64,000 nt of DNA from Mycolicibacterium lacusdiani (GCF_021916785.1 NZ_JAKCFC010000003.1:124001-188000), one strand, 5' to 3'; counted from the first letter of the stretch, positions 28,177-38,433 are shown. Program-made: numbers and translations. Notes: generated by a model not told the origin, from the sequence alone.

Positions 28177-28955
28177 CGCCCACCCGACCGGTGCTGCCAC
28201 CGCCGGTGTAGGTGCTCGCAGCCCGCGGCGAGCAGGCCGTCATAGCTGGTGCGGACGTCTACGGCGTCGGCGAAGTCGCCGCCCACCGCGTACCCCGTCG
28301 CGACGACCAGCGTCGGCACCTTCGCCGCCCGCGCCGCGCGGAAGCCGCGGCCGGTGCCCACCACCGCGAGCGCACTCTCCGGCCCGAGACCCAACTCCCA
28401 CAGTGCCTGGCCGTGCAGATCGGGCTCCGGCACCGGGGTGCGCAGGTCGTCGGGCGTCACGATGGTCTCGGCGATGCCGTCGCCGATGAGTTGTCGCACC
28501 AGCGGGCCGACCCAGGCGCGCTCGCCTCGACTGACCACGGCAACCGGCACGCCGGCGAAGAACAAGCTGTTCACCAGGTCTTCGAGTCCCGCGCGGGGCG
28601 TCACGTCGCCGCCGAGGACCAACTGCTCGAACACGTCGGACTTGGTCCGGTGCACGTGTGCGGCGATCTCCGAGCTGACCCGGCCGAAGCCGCGCCTGCG
28701 CAGCGCTGCGGCGATGCGGCGCCGCTCATCGCCGATGCGGACCAGCCGCCCGTACTCCTCGACCGTCCAGTGCACGTTCAGGCCGTGCTCGGCGAACGCG
28801 ACGTTGAACGCCGCCCGCTGGCCGTCGCGCTCGATGTCGGCGAGCGCCCCGTCCAGGTCGAAGATGACTGCCTGCAACGCCTCGACCGCAGCATCCGCGG
28901 GTCGTCCCGAGTCCCACCAGAACGCCCGCTTCTCACAAGGAATCGACATGGGCAT
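28173..28955 (-). CDS. HAD-superfamily hydrolase (phosphatase-like)
   Basis: Protein of 260 residues. Motif I is VIFDLDGALAD (nucleophile Asp and second Asp kept, usual Thr replaced by Ala), followed by an alpha-helical cap of the beta-phosphoglucomutase type. Motif II is in PVAVVSRG, and the late motif region contains LAVVGTGRGF rather than the usual acidic GDxxxD. The weakened motifs leave open whether it is fully active. Start ATG 28955 (or in-frame 28949). It is divergent from the NarL-type regulator. Confidence 0.75.
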   Translation of the reverse strand: MPMSIPCEKRAFWWDSGRPADAAVEALQAVIFDLDGALADIERDGQRAAFNVAFAEHGLNVHWTVEEYGRLVRIGDERRRIAAALRRRGFGRVSSEIAAHVHRTKSDVFEQLVLGGDVTPRAGLEDLVNSLFFAGVPVAVVSRGERAWVGPLVRQLIGDGIAETIVTPDDLRTPVPEPDLHGQALWELGLGPESALAVVGTGRGFRAARAAKVPTLVVATGYAVGGDFADAVDVRTSYDGLLAAGCEHLHRRWQHRSGGR

Positions 28956-29078
28956 CAGCGTGTCCCAGGTCACACCCCGCCGGCCTCCCCCATCCGGGGG
29001 ATTCGGGTGGCTAACTCGGTGCGAGCGGCTGCGCCGTCTTGGACCGTGCACGACGCCTTCGGACCTAAGGTGAGGGCC

Positions 29079-29756
29079 ATGCCGCCCGAGGGGAGCCACG
29101 CCCAATCCCCGGTCCGGCTCATGCTCGTCGACGACCACGAGATGGTGATCGAGGGCCTCAAGGCGATGCTGGCCACGTTCGGCGACCGCGTCGACGTGGT
29201 CGGTCAGGCCGTCGGCGCGGAGCGGGCACTGCAGGTCGTCGACGACCTGGATCCGGAGATCGTGCTCTGCGACGTCCGCATGCAGGGCGCGAGCGGGCTG
29301 GACCTGTGCGCCGATCTGCGCGGTCGCAATCCCGGCCGCAAGGTCGTGATGCTGTCGGTGTACGACGACGAGCAGTACCTCTTCCAGGCGCTGCGGGTGG
29401 GCGCGTCGGGCTACCTGCTGAAGAGCATCAGCAGCGACGAGCTGGTGCGCCAGCTCGAGTTGGTCCGCCGTGGTGAGACGGCCATCGACCCCGGCATGGC
29501 GGCGCGGGCCGTCGACACCGCGGCGCGCCTGCAGCGCGACGAGTTCTGGCCGGGCGCACGCCAGGGCCTGACCCAGCGGGAGAGCGAGATCCTCTCCTAC
29601 GTCGTCAACGGGCTCTCGAACAAGGGCATCGCCACCAAACTGGTCATCGGCGACGAGACGGTCAAGACGCACCTGCGGTCGATCTACCGCAAGCTCGGGG
29701 TCAGCGACCGCACGAACGCCGTTGCCACCGCGCTGCGCGAGGGCATCTACCAGTGA
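29079..29756 (+). CDS. NarL/LuxR-type response regulator
   Basis: Regulator of 225 residues: receiver domain (about 12-130) with DDH pocket, phospho-acceptor Asp in LCDVRMQG and Lys in LLKSISS, then a LuxR helix-turn-helix (about 160-222) with LTQRESEIL and KTHLRSIYRKLGV. ATG 29079 is preceded by AAGGTGAGG. Overlaps the next gene by 4 bp (GTGA), the sensor kinase that probably phosphorylates it. Its targets are unknown; it is not DosR itself by sequence. Confidence 0.87.
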   Translation: MPPEGSHAQSPVRLMLVDDHEMVIEGLKAMLATFGDRVDVVGQAVGAERALQVVDDLDPEIVLCDVRMQGASGLDLCADLRGRNPGRKVVMLSVYDDEQYLFQALRVGASGYLLKSISSDELVRQLELVRRGETAIDPGMAARAVDTAARLQRDEFWPGARQGLTQRESEILSYVVNGLSNKGIATKLVIGDETVKTHLRSIYRKLGVSDRTNAVATALREGIYQ

Positions 29757-30976
29757 GCAGGGATCAGGCCCCGGGTCTGCTCACCGCCGACCGCGAACTG
29801 GCACTGCTGCGCGAGTTGATCAGGGCCGCGTCGAGCGGCCCCGGCGTCGAACCGCTGGCCGCCGCCGCAGCGCGGATGATCACCGCCGCCACCGCGACCG
29901 ACGTCTGCTTCGTCCACGTGCTCGACGACACGGAGCGCTCGCTGACCCTCACCGGGGCCACGCCCCCGTTCGACAGTCAGGTCGGCAAGATCCGACTTCC
30001 CTTGGGGCAGGGCGTTTCCGGATGGGTGGCCAGCCACCGCAAGCCGGTGGTGATCATCGCGGACAAGGAGTCCGACCCACGGTACCGGCCGTTCGAGTCG
30101 CTGCGCGGTTCGGACTTCACGTCCATGGTCTCGGTGCCGATGGAGACCGATCCCGGTGGGCTGGTGGGTGTGCTCAACGTGCACACCGTGGCGCAGCGGG
30201 ACTTCGAGGACCGCGACGTGGAACTGCTGACCGTCATCGGCAGGCTGATCGCCGGCGCCATGCATCAGGCACGGTTGCATCGTCAGCTGGTGGCCCGCGA
30301 ACGAGCGCACGAGAACTTCGTCGAGCAGGTGATCGAGGCCCAGGAGATGGAGCGGCGCAGGTTGGCCGGTGACATCCACGACGGCATCAGCCAGCGCCTG
30401 GTCACGCTGTCCTACCGGCTCGACGCCGCCAGCCGCGCGATCGGCGATGGGCGTGACGACTTGTCCACTGCTGCAGAGCAACTCGCATTGGCCCGCGAAC
30501 TGGTCGCCCTCACACTCGGCGAGGCCCGCGCAGCGATCGGCGGACTGCGGCCCCCGGTGCTCGACGACCTGGGCCTGGCCGGCGGTCTGGCGAGCCTGGC
30601 CCGTTCCATCCCCCAGGTCGCCGTCGACGTCGACCTCGCCGACACCCGGCTACCGGATCACGTCGAGCTGGCCCTCTACCGCATCGCCCAGGAATGCCTG
30701 CAGAACGTCGTCAAGCACTCCCAGGCGTCGAACGCGCGGTTGACGTTCGCGGTCGAACCCGGTGACAGCGGCGACGTCGCGCGCCTCGAAATCGTGGACA
30801 ACGGCGTGGGTTTCGACCGTTTCGAGAACCCGCTCGGCGGTGACGAGATGGGCGGCTACGGGTTGCTCTCGATGGCCGAGCGCGCGGACATCGTCGGCGG
30901 CAGGCTCAACATCCGCTCACGCCCCGGGTCGGGCACGACGGTGACCGCGACCATCCCGCTGCCGTCGCCGAACTGA
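29753..30976 (+). CDS. GAF-domain histidine kinase (HisKA_3 type)
   Basis: Kinase of 407 residues with no transmembrane helix. A GAF sensor covers about residues 30-175 (LGQGVSGWVASHRKPVVI; MVSVPMETD). The HisKA_3 dimerisation helix has the phospho-acceptor in MERRRLAGDIHDGISQRL, and an HATPase domain follows with YRIAQECLQNVVKHS, DNGVGFD and GGYGLLSMAERA. It forms a two-component pair with the upstream NarL-type regulator. GAF kinases in mycobacteria (DosS/DosT) sense gases through heme, but no heme ligand can be assigned here. Confidence 0.87.
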   Translation: MSRDQAPGLLTADRELALLRELIRAASSGPGVEPLAAAAARMITAATATDVCFVHVLDDTERSLTLTGATPPFDSQVGKIRLPLGQGVSGWVASHRKPVVIIADKESDPRYRPFESLRGSDFTSMVSVPMETDPGGLVGVLNVHTVAQRDFEDRDVELLTVIGRLIAGAMHQARLHRQLVARERAHENFVEQVIEAQEMERRRLAGDIHDGISQRLVTLSYRLDAASRAIGDGRDDLSTAAEQLALARELVALTLGEARAAIGGLRPPVLDDLGLAGGLASLARSIPQVAVDVDLADTRLPDHVELALYRIAQECLQNVVKHSQASNARLTFAVEPGDSGDVARLEIVDNGVGFDRFENPLGGDEMGGYGLLSMAERADIVGGRLNIRSRPGSGTTVTATIPLPSPN

Positions 30977-30986
30977 GCCGGCTGGG

Positions 30987-31496
30987 CTAGAAGTCGCCCG
31001 CGTGATGGCGCAGCGACTCGATGGCCGCGGCCAACGTCCGCGACGCGTCGTCGGTGATGCCGATGTCGGCGAACACCTCGTTGTTCAGGGTGACCGTCGC
31101 GTCCTCGACCGTCGATCGGCCGAGGTCGGTCAACCGCACCAGCGTCGTGCGGCCGTCGGTCGGGTGCGGGGTGCGCTCCACCAGCCCGTCGGCCTCGAGC
31201 CGCCGGATGGCGTGCGTGACGCTGGTGACGTGTACCTGCAGCCGGTCCGACGCCTTCGTGATCGGAAGTGCGCCCGTCCTGCTGAAGGCCAGCAGCCGCA
31301 GCAGTTCGAAGCGGGAGAAGCTCAGGTCGTAGGGCCGTAGCGCGTTCTCGACGCGGGCCAGCAGGATCTGATGAGCCCGCATGACGGAGGTGACGGCCAC
31401 CATGCCGTCGGCGACGTCGCCCCAGCCGGCGCTCTCCCAGTTGACCCGGGCCAGCGCGATCGGATCCGGTTTGCCGGCCTGATTCTCGGTGGGCAC
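30987..31496 (-). CDS. MarR-family transcriptional regulator
   Basis: Protein of 169 residues. A winged helix-turn-helix (about 55-130) contains LSFSRFELLRLLAF, VHVTSVTHAIRRLEADGLV and a wing with TPHPTDGRTTLV. The position just downstream of map corresponds to Rv0737 in M. tuberculosis. The GTG at 31496 is chosen as start: the frame extends into the end of map but only from here is it family-like. Ligand and targets unknown. Confidence 0.85.
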   Translation of the reverse strand: MPTENQAGKPDPIALARVNWESAGWGDVADGMVAVTSVMRAHQILLARVENALRPYDLSFSRFELLRLLAFSRTGALPITKASDRLQVHVTSVTHAIRRLEADGLVERTPHPTDGRTTLVRLTDLGRSTVEDATVTLNNEVFADIGITDDASRTLAAAIESLRHHAGDF

Positions 31497-31506
31497 GGCT
31501 GTTCGG

Positions 31507-32310
31507 CTACGCCTCGAGCGTGAGGATGCGCGGGCCGTCTTCGGTGACGGCCACGGTGTGTTCCCAATGGGCGGCACGCGAACCGTCGGTCGTGACGACC
31601 GTCCAGTCGTCGTCGAGGACCCTGGTGCGGGTGGTGCCCAGGGTCAGCATCGGCTCGATGGCGAGCACCGAACCGGGGACCAGGTGGGGCCCGCGGCCCG
31701 GCGCGCCCTCGTTGGGCAGGAACGGGTCCATGTGCATCTCGCGTCCGATGCCGTGACCGCCGTAGCCGGACACGATGCCGTACTTGCGGCCGTGCTTCTC
31801 CTCGGCCGCGTGCGTGCCGGTCTCGATGGCGTGCGAGACGTCGGTGAGCCGGTTGCCGGGCAGCATCGCGGCGATGCCGGCCTCCATGGAGGTCCTGGTG
31901 GCCTCGGACAGTGCCTCGTCGGCGGGGATCAGTTGACCGACTCCAAAGGTGAAGGCGGCGTCACCGTGCCAGCCGTCCAGGATCGCGCCGCAGTCGATGG
32001 AGACGAGGTCGCCCTCGGCGATGACGTCGTCGTCGGACGGGATGCCGTGGACGACGCGGTCGTTGACCGACGAGCAGATGCTCCCCGGGAAGCCGTGATA
32101 GCCGAGGAAGGACGGGATCCCGCCGCCATCGCGGATCACGCTCTCGGCGACGCGGTCGAGTTCCAGCGTCGACATGCCTGGCGCAGCAGCGGTGCGAACC
32201 GCCTTCAGCGCTGCGGCGACCAACGCACCGGCCGCAGCCATGGCGTCGAGTTCTCCACTGGTGCGTTGCGGGACGACCTTGCGTCCCCGCAGCCCGGGCA
32301 AGCCGATCAT
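31507..32310 (-). CDS. map: Methionine aminopeptidase, type I
   Basis: Protein of 267 residues removing the N-terminal methionine from nascent proteins. The metal-binding residues are recognisable: the two aspartates in [12 protein letters not shown], the histidine in [12 protein letters not shown], and the glutamates in LAIEPML and WEHTVAV. Third gene of the secY-adk-map block (Rv0734 position), 28 bp after adk. Confidence 0.95.
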   Translation of the reverse strand: MIGLPGLRGRKVVPQRTSGELDAMAAAGALVAAALKAVRTAAAPGMSTLELDRVAESVIRDGGGIPSFLGYHGFPGSICSSVNDRVVHGIPSDDDVIAEGDLVSIDCGAILDGWHGDAAFTFGVGQLIPADEALSEATRTSMEAGIAAMLPGNRLTDVSHAIETGTHAAEEKHGRKYGIVSGYGGHGIGREMHMDPFLPNEGAPGRGPHLVPGSVLAIEPMLTLGTTRTRVLDDDWTVVTTDGSRAAHWEHTVAVTEDGPRILTLEA

Positions 32311-32338
32311 GACAGTCCGATCAAGCCGTGCGGCCGGT

Positions 32339-32884
32339 TCACCGACCGAGGGCGCGCAGCGCCCGGGCGAACACCTCGTCGAGGCTGCCGACGGCGTCCA
32401 CGGTCTTGAGTTCGTCGGCGTAGTAGTCGAGCAGCGGCGCCGTCTCGTCGCGGTAGACCTTCATCCGGTTGAGGATGACGTCCTCGGTGTCGTCGGCGCG
32501 ACCGCGGCTCTTCAGGCGGCTCAGCAGCTCGTCCTCGGAGACCCGGAACTCCACGACGGCGTCGAGCTTCAGGTTGCGCTTGGCCAGCATCTCGCTCAGT
32601 GCCTCGGCCTGCTCGACCGAGCGCGGATACCCGTCGAGGATGAAGCCCTCGGCGACGTCCGAGTCGTCGAGGCGGTCGTCGACCAGCGCGTTGGTGAGCG
32701 TGGCGGGGACCAGGTCACCGGCGTCGAGGTACTTCTTGGCCTCGATGCCCAGTTCGGTCTCGTTCGTGATGTTGTGGCGGAACAGGTCCCCCGTGGAGAT
32801 GTGCGGGATCGCGAGCTTCTCGGCGAGCTTCTCGGCCTGCGTCCCCTTGCCCGCGCCGGGCGGCCCCAGCAAAACGATTCTCAC
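32339..32884 (-). CDS. adk: Adenylate kinase
   Basis: Protein of 181 residues, the short mycobacterial form without the zinc-type LID insertion. P-loop [10 protein letters not shown] at residues 7-16, NMP-binding [10 protein letters not shown] and LID arginines in RGRADD. It interconverts ATP, ADP and AMP. The start overlaps the secY stop by 4 bp, so the two are coupled. Confidence 0.97.
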   Translation of the reverse strand: MRIVLLGPPGAGKGTQAEKLAEKLAIPHISTGDLFRHNITNETELGIEAKKYLDAGDLVPATLTNALVDDRLDDSDVAEGFILDGYPRSVEQAEALSEMLAKRNLKLDAVVEFRVSEDELLSRLKSRGRADDTEDVILNRMKVYRDETAPLLDYYADELKTVDAVGSLDEVFARALRALGR

Positions 32885-34206
32885 TTGAGGAACCCTTCGT
32901 AGTTGCGCTGCATCAACTGGCTCTCGATCTGCTTCACGGTGTCCAGACCGACGCCGACCATGATGAGCACCGCAGTGCCACCGAACGGCAGGTTTTGCAC
33001 CGATCCCGAGTTGCCCATCTCGAGGAAGAGGTTCGGCAGTACGGCCACCACGCCGAGGTAGATCGAGCCGGGGAGCGTGATGCGGCTCAGGACGTAGCGC
33101 AGATAGTCAGCCGTCGGCCTACCGGGCCGGATGCCCGGGATGAAGCCGCCGAACTTCTTCATCTCGTCGGCGCGTTCGTCGGGGTTGAACGTGATCGACA
33201 CGTAGAAGTAGGTGAAGAACACGATCAGGCCGAAGTAGATCGCGATGTACACGGGGCTGGCGGGGTTGGTCAGGTAGTTCGCGACGAACTTGTCCCACCA
33301 CCCGGTGCCGGCCTCGGCGCTGCCGCTGCTGATCAGCTGGGTGATCAGCTGAGGCACGTAGATCAGCGACGAGGCGAAGATGACCGGGATGACGCCTGCC
33401 TGGTTGACCTTCAGCGGCAGGTACGTCGAGGTGCCGCCGTACATCTTGCGGCCCACCATGCGCTTGGCGTACTGCACCGGGATGCGGCGCTGGCCCTGCT
33501 CGACGAACACGACGGCGATGATGATCAGCAGTGCGGCGAGGCAGACCAGGGCGAAGACCACGCCACCGCGGCCCTCGAGGATGGTCTGGCCCTCTGCCGG
33601 GATGCGTGCGGCGATGCCCGCGAAGATCAGCAGCGACATGCCGTTGCCGATGCCGCGCTCGGTGACCAGCTCGCCCATCCACATCACCAGCGATGCGCCC
33701 GCGGTCAGGACCAGCACGATCACGACCAGCGTGAAGATGTCGGAGTCCTGGATGATGTCGAGCGTGCAGCCCTGCAGCAGTCCGCCGTTGGCGGCCAGCG
33801 CCACGATCGACGTGCCCTGCAGCAGCGCCAGCGCCACCGCGAGGTAGCGGGTGTACTGCGTCATCTTGGCCTGGCCGGATTGGCCTTCCTTGCGCAACTG
33901 TTCGAAGCGCGGGATGACCACGGTCAGCAGCTGCACGATGATGCTCGCGGTGATGTAGGGCATGACGCCCACCGCGAACACCGACAGCTGTAGCAGCGCC
34001 CCGCCGGAGAAGAGGTTGATCAGCGAGTAGATCTGTGCGGAGTCACCACCGCTGACCTGCTCGATGCACTTCTGGACGTTGGGATAGTTCACGCCTGGCG
34101 ACGGCAGCGATGCGCCCGCCCGGTAGAGGATGACGATGCCCAGAGTGAAGAGGATCTTGCGTCTGAGATCGGCCGTCCGCAGCGACGAGATGAAAGCCGA
34201 GAGCAC
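32881..34206 (-). CDS. secY: Protein translocase subunit SecY
   Basis: Channel-forming membrane protein of 441 residues with ten predicted helices. Landmarks are the plug/TM2 region [17 protein letters not shown]5 [14 protein letters not shown] and the C5 loop [15 protein letters not shown] at 34206 has AGGAGGA seven bases upstream, overriding more distal in-frame starts. First gene of the secY-adk-map operon, here separated from rplO by sppA and two methyltransferase genes. Confidence 0.97.
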   Translation of the reverse strand: MLSAFISSLRTADLRRKILFTLGIVILYRAGASLPSPGVNYPNVQKCIEQVSGGDSAQIYSLINLFSGGALLQLSVFAVGVMPYITASIIVQLLTVVIPRFEQLRKEGQSGQAKMTQYTRYLAVALALLQGTSIVALAANGGLLQGCTLDIIQDSDIFTLVVIVLVLTAGASLVMWMGELVTERGIGNGMSLLIFAGIAARIPAEGQTILEGRGGVVFALVCLAALLIIIAVVFVEQGQRRIPVQYAKRMVGRKMYGGTSTYLPLKVNQAGVIPVIFASSLIYVPQLITQLISSGSAEAGTGWWDKFVANYLTNPASPVYIAIYFGLIVFFTYFYVSITFNPDERADEMKKFGGFIPGIRPGRPTADYLRYVLSRITLPGSIYLGVVAVLPNLFLEMGNSGSVQNLPFGGTAVLIMVGVGLDTVKQIESQLMQRNYEGFLK

Positions 34207-34519
34207 TCTTCCTCCTGCGCAGCCGAGTCCGAGCCGCGGCGTGCAAATGGGGCTGGTACGACCAGCGTATGGGTTACGTCCGGCGCGATCCTGCCGCAGG
34301 CACACAGCCTGCGAAGTCGCGTGTCAAACAGTCTACGAGAGTAACAGTTGCCCACGGTCCGGCCTGCATCCACCGAACCGGGGGCGCTCACCGGTTACTC
34401 CCAGCTTCCGAGCGTACAGTCGAGTCAGCTCGTTAAGTCAGCTAAGTAATCGGCTCGCGCCTCCTCGCCCCCATGCGGGACTCGCCATCCATCACCGCCA
34501 CCAAGAGTTGGGAGCTTTC
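34207..34519. other. Divergent promoter region of secY and the methyltransferase gene
   Basis: 313 bp without a gene. It must hold the minus-strand promoter of secY-adk-map and the plus-strand promoter of the methyltransferase gene. I see no strong dyad. The stretch around 34320-34350 (GTCTACGAGAGTAACAG) and AGCTCGTTAAGTCAGCTAAG near 34425-34446 are AT-richer than their surroundings and are the likeliest promoter positions, but I cannot assign boxes. Confidence 0.35.
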
Positions 34520-35422
34520 ATGACGGACACCAGATTCGACGGAGACACCTGGGACCTCGCGTCCAGCGTCGGCGCCACCGCGACCGCAGTGGCCGCCTCC
34601 CGCGCCGCCGCGTCTCGCGGCCCGGATGCGCTGCTGGACGATCCATGGGCCGAGCCCCTCGTCCGAGCCGTCGGCGTCGACCACTTCGTCTCGCTCGTCG
34701 AGGGCGACGTCGATGCCGGCGAGGGCGATCCGCTGCTCAACCGCCGGACGATGAACGAACAGATCGCCGTGCGCACCCGCTTCTTCGACGACCTCTTCCT
34801 CAACGCGTCGCGCGACGGCGTCGCCCAAGCCGTCATCCTGGCCTCTGGTCTCGACACCCGGGCCTACCGCCTCCCGTGGCCGGACGGCACGGTGGTCTTC
34901 GAGGTCGATCAACCCGAGGTCATCGAATTCAAGACCCGCACGCTGGCCGACCTCGGTGCCCGACCGTCCGCCGACCGGCGCACCGTGTCGATCGACCTGC
35001 GCGACGACTGGCCCGCCGCCCTGCGGGGCGCAGGCTTCGACCCGTCTGCGCCCACAGCGTGGATCGCGGAAGGTCTGCTGGTGTACCTCCCACCGGAGGC
35101 GCAGGACCGATTGTTCGACGAGATCACCGCCCTGTCCGCACCTGGCAGCCGACTGGCCACCGAACACATGGACATGGCGTCGCTGCCCGCGGACTGGGCG
35201 CAGAAGCTCACCGAGCGCTCGCAGCGGGTGGGTTCGGCCATCAACCTCGCCGAACTGTTCTATCTGGGCGAGCGCAACAGTGCGGCCGACTACCTGTCGG
35301 AGCGCGGCTGGCGCGTCGACGTCCGCCCGACCCGCGTGGCGTTCGCCGCGAACGGCTTCGAACTGCCCGACGACGAGCTGGCGTCGATGGGCGGCGGCTA
35401 CCTGACCGCCATCAAGGATTAG
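34520..35422 (+). CDS. SAM-dependent methyltransferase, TIGR00027/Rv0725c type
   Basis: Protein of 300 residues of the large mycobacterial TIGR00027 methyltransferase family. Markers are the N-terminal [20 protein letters not shown], the SAM-binding [29 protein letters not shown] and [12 protein letters not shown]. Substrates of the family are mostly unknown. ATG 34520 is preceded by GGGAG. It lies in the same interval (sppA to secY) as Rv0725c/Rv0726c, but on the opposite strand to the ribosomal genes. Confidence 0.88.
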   Translation: MTDTRFDGDTWDLASSVGATATAVAASRAAASRGPDALLDDPWAEPLVRAVGVDHFVSLVEGDVDAGEGDPLLNRRTMNEQIAVRTRFFDDLFLNASRDGVAQAVILASGLDTRAYRLPWPDGTVVFEVDQPEVIEFKTRTLADLGARPSADRRTVSIDLRDDWPAALRGAGFDPSAPTAWIAEGLLVYLPPEAQDRLFDEITALSAPGSRLATEHMDMASLPADWAQKLTERSQRVGSAINLAELFYLGERNSAADYLSERGWRVDVRPTRVAFAANGFELPDDELASMGGGYLTAIKD

Positions 35423-35435
35423 GAGGAACACACCC

Positions 35436-36334
35436 ATGGCACGTACTGATGGGGACAGCTGGGATCTGGCATCGAGCGTCGGCGCGACGGCGACGATGGT
35501 GGCGGCGCAACGCGCGCTGGGCCACCGCGACGGCCTGATCGACGACCGCTTCGCCGAGCCGCTGGTGCGTGCGGTCGGCGCCGACTTCTTCATCCGGATG
35601 CTCGACGGCGAGATCAACCTCGCCGCGGTCGACCCGGCGCTCACCGCGCGTCGCGCAGCCGAGGGCATGGCCGTGCGCACGCGGTGGTTCGACCGGATGT
35701 TCCTCGACGCGGCGGCTGCCGGCGTGCGGCAGGCGGTGATCCTGGCGTCCGGTCTCGACTCCCGCGGCTACCGGTTGCCGTGGCCCGACGGGACGGTCGT
35801 GTACGAGGTGGACCAGCCGGAGGTCATCGAGTTCAAGACGACGACGTTGGCGACACTGGGCGCCGAACCCACCGCCACCCACCGCACGATCGCGATCGAC
35901 CTGCGCCAGGACTGGCCGAAGGCACTGCGCGACAATGGTTTCGACCCGACGCAGCCGACGGCGTGGAGCGCCGAGGGCCTGCTGATCTATCTCCCCGCCG
36001 ATGCGCAGGATCGCCTGTTCGACGAGATCACGGCACTCTCGGCGCCCGGCAGCAGGCTGGCCACCGAGCACGTGCCGGACCTCTCGGCGGTCACCGACGA
36101 CCGGACCAAGCAGTTGACCGATCGCATGCGGGAGATCGGCTCCGACATCGAGATGGCGAGCTGGTGTACCAGGGTGATCGCAGCGACGTCGTCGAGTACC
36201 TGACGGCGAAGGGATGGAACGTCACTGCCGCCGGGGCGCGCGAGGCGCACGAGGCGAATGGCTTCGACTTCCCGGACGACGGTCTGATGGCCGCATTCGC
36301 CGACATGAGTTACCTCAGCGCGACCTACGGCTGA
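35436..36334 (+). pseudogene. TIGR00027 methyltransferase gene broken by a single-base frameshift
   Basis: Paralogue of the preceding gene, 13 bp downstream with AGGAGG before its ATG. The frame reads normally to about codon 240 ([45 protein letters not shown]), then the continuation [15 protein letters not shown] appears in the +2 frame. One base is missing near 36155-36158: the frame ATG-GC-GAG needs an extra base. Read as is, the protein stops at 36203 with 12 wrong residues and lacks about 55 C-terminal residues. The downstream part is still well conserved, so this is a very recent mutation or a sequencing error. Confidence 0.8.
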
Positions 36335-36346
36335 CCGGTGGCGCTT

Positions 36347-36381
36347 GGCGTTGGGGAAGAGTTCAGGACTTCCCCAACGCC
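36347..36381. terminator. Strong hairpin after the methyltransferase genes
   Basis: Perfect 13-bp inverted repeat GGCGTTGGGGAAG / CTTCCCCAACGCC with a 9-base loop, starting 13 bp after the methyltransferase stop. No T-run follows, so it would be a stem-only terminator, or a structural repeat. It is the only clear structure between the two convergent transcription units apart from the short repeats next to it. Confidence 0.5.
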
Positions 36382-36390
36382 GCCCGCCTC

Positions 36391-36440
36391 GCCACCCCCC
36401 AGTGGCGGACGGACTGCCTGCCACCCCCCAAGTGGTAGGC
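36391..36440. repeat. Two tandem imperfect copies of a GCCACCCCCCA-GTGG palindromic unit
   Basis: GCCACCCCCCAGTGGC (36391-36406) and GCCACCCCCCAAGTGG (36420-36435) repeat within 30 bp, each able to fold as GCCAC/GTGGC. They lie between the convergent methyltransferase pseudogene and sppA. The unit resembles small REP-like repeats, but copy number elsewhere in the genome cannot be judged. Confidence 0.45.
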
Positions 36441-36601
36441 CAAGCACCGGACACACCGATTCCTCGGCGCTTCGACTCGTCGTGGCGTCCGTCCCCCGGC
36501 GGCATGCCCGACTCGCACTGATGACGCTACTGGCGACCCACCCCCGATGAATCGGGGGAAACCCTAGTGTTCCCAGAAATGGGATTTCGGGGTCGGCGCC
36601 G

Positions 36602-38374
36602 TCAGAACCGGAAGTCACCCAGCCAGAGTGCGGTCGCCCCGGTGAAGGACCGCTCGACCTGCGTCACCGCTCCGGCGACCGACCGGCCGAGCAGCGCGCC
36701 CAGCGCGTCGGGCAGCGACGCCGCGGCCGGTTGCGAGGACGCCTTCGGCCGGAGCATGTCCAGGAACGACGAGCCAGGCAGGTTCACCACCTTCACGTCG
36801 GTGTCGGCGTCGATGCCCGCCAGCGTCTTGGCGCGGTCGATGGCGGTACGCAGTCCGCCCAGCTCGTCGACCAGTCCACGTTCCTTGGCGTCGGCGCCGG
36901 TCCACACCCGGCCGCGCGCGACCTCGTGCACGTCGTCCACGGACATCCCGCGGCCGTGCGCGACGCGTTCGACGAAGTCGGTGTAGAAGAGGTCGGCCTC
37001 GGCCTCGACGTGGGCCTGCTGTTCCTCGGTGAACGGGGCGTTCGGCGACCAGGCGTCGGCGTTGGCGTTGGTGCGCACGGCGTCCGACCCGACGCCGAGG
37101 CGCCGCTTGAGGTCACGGGCCACCAGCTTGCCGGTCACCACGCCGATGGATCCGGTGATGGTGCCGGGGTTGGCCACGATCGCGTCGGCGGCCATCGACA
37201 CGTAGTAGCCGCCGGATGCGGCGACCCCACCCATGGACGCGACGACCGGCTTGCCCGCCTCGCGCAACCGGGTCACCTCGCGCCACACGGTCTCCGACCC
37301 GGTCACGGCGCCACCGGGGCTGTCGACGCGCAGCACGACCGCGGAGACGGAGTCGTCGGCCGCGGCCTCCCGCAGCGCGGCGGCGATCGTGTCGCCGCCC
37401 GCGCTTGAGCTGCCCAGCGGGGACAGCTGGGGTCCGCCGCGGCCGCTGACGATCGGCCCGTGCAGCGTCACGACGGCGATGGTGGGCTTGCCCTTCCGGC
37501 CCGGGACCGACGGCCCGGCGGGTCCGTGCGCGCGGGCGTAGCGCGACAGGAACAGGCGCGGCGGCGCGTCCGGGCCGTCGGCGTGGGCGGATTCCGGCCC
37601 GTCGCCTGCCAGTTCACCGATGCGGGCGTAGGCCTCGTCGCGGAAGCCGATGCGGTCGACGAGTCTTCCGGCGACGGCGGCATCGCGCAGCAGCGGAGCC
37701 TTGTCTGCGAGCGCGTCGATGTCGGCCGCGCTCAGATGCCGGGATTCGGCGACCGCGGCGAGGACCTGGCCGTGCAGGCTCTCGACGAGGCGGGTGTCCG
37801 CTTCGCGGTGCGCCTCGGTGTACTCGCTGTGGGTGAAGAGGTTGGCGGCCGACTTGTACTCGCCGCGGGCCACGAACTGCGCCTGCACGCCCGCCTTGTC
37901 GAGCGCGTCGCGCAGGAACAGGGCGTTGGTGGCGAAGCCGATCAGGCCCACCGTGCCCGAGGGCTGCATCCACACCTCGTGGAACGCCGACGCCAGGTAG
38001 TACGACATCGTTCCCGGGTAGGTCTCCGCCCACGCGATCGACGGCTTCACTTCAGTGAACGCGGCGATGGCCTCGCGCAGCTCCTGCACGGGTCCGGGCG
38101 CCGCGGCGACGACCTGCACCCTGGCGATCAGCCCGGCGACGCGGCGGTCCTCGGCGGCGCGGTGGATGGCGGCGACCGCCTCGCGCAGCAGGAGGGGGCG
38201 GCCGCCCGAGAGCAGCACCATCGGGTCGAAGCCACCGGTCTCGTTCGGCACGCTCTGCAGGTCGAGTTCGAGGACGCAGCCGTTGGGCACGCCGTGGTGC
38301 CGGGCGGTGTCGACCTTGCGCGCGATCGCTCGGATTTCGTCGGTGCCCGGAACGCCGGACAGGAGGCTGAACAT
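36602..38374 (-). CDS. sppA: Signal peptide peptidase SppA (67-kDa type)
   Basis: S49-family protease of 590 residues with two tandem domains. The general-base Lys174 lies in GEYKSAAN (first domain) and the nucleophile Ser387 in GVAASGGYY (second domain), as in E. coli-type SppA. These enzymes clear remnant signal peptides in the membrane. I see no strong N-terminal transmembrane helix, unlike E. coli SppA. Position after rplO matches Rv0724. Confidence 0.9.
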   Translation of the reverse strand: MFSLLSGVPGTDEIRAIARKVDTARHHGVPNGCVLELDLQSVPNETGGFDPMVLLSGGRPLLLREAVAAIHRAAEDRRVAGLIARVQVVAAAPGPVQELREAIAAFTEVKPSIAWAETYPGTMSYYLASAFHEVWMQPSGTVGLIGFATNALFLRDALDKAGVQAQFVARGEYKSAANLFTHSEYTEAHREADTRLVESLHGQVLAAVAESRHLSAADIDALADKAPLLRDAAVAGRLVDRIGFRDEAYARIGELAGDGPESAHADGPDAPPRLFLSRYARAHGPAGPSVPGRKGKPTIAVVTLHGPIVSGRGGPQLSPLGSSSAGGDTIAAALREAAADDSVSAVVLRVDSPGGAVTGSETVWREVTRLREAGKPVVASMGGVAASGGYYVSMAADAIVANPGTITGSIGVVTGKLVARDLKRRLGVGSDAVRTNANADAWSPNAPFTEEQQAHVEAEADLFYTDFVERVAHGRGMSVDDVHEVARGRVWTGADAKERGLVDELGGLRTAIDRAKTLAGIDADTDVKVVNLPGSSFLDMLRPKASSQPAAASLPDALGALLGRSVAGAVTQVERSFTGATALWLGDFRF

Positions 38375-38433
38375 GGTTCGAGCCTACCGACGGCCCCGAT
38401 CACCCCGCCGTGACGATCCGGGCGCCGAAACGA

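Noticed and set aside
29079..30976. Identification as DosR/DosS
   Set aside because: The NarL-type regulator and GAF kinase differ from DosR/DosS in motifs (single GAF, different receiver and helix-turn-helix sequence), so only the general class is claimed.
34130..34519. An upstream extension of the first methyltransferase gene
   Set aside because: The open frame continues upstream into the antisense of secY, but family similarity starts at the ATG at 34520, which has a ribosome-binding site.
36391..36440. CRISPR array
   Set aside because: Only two imperfect short units without uniform spacers and no cas genes.
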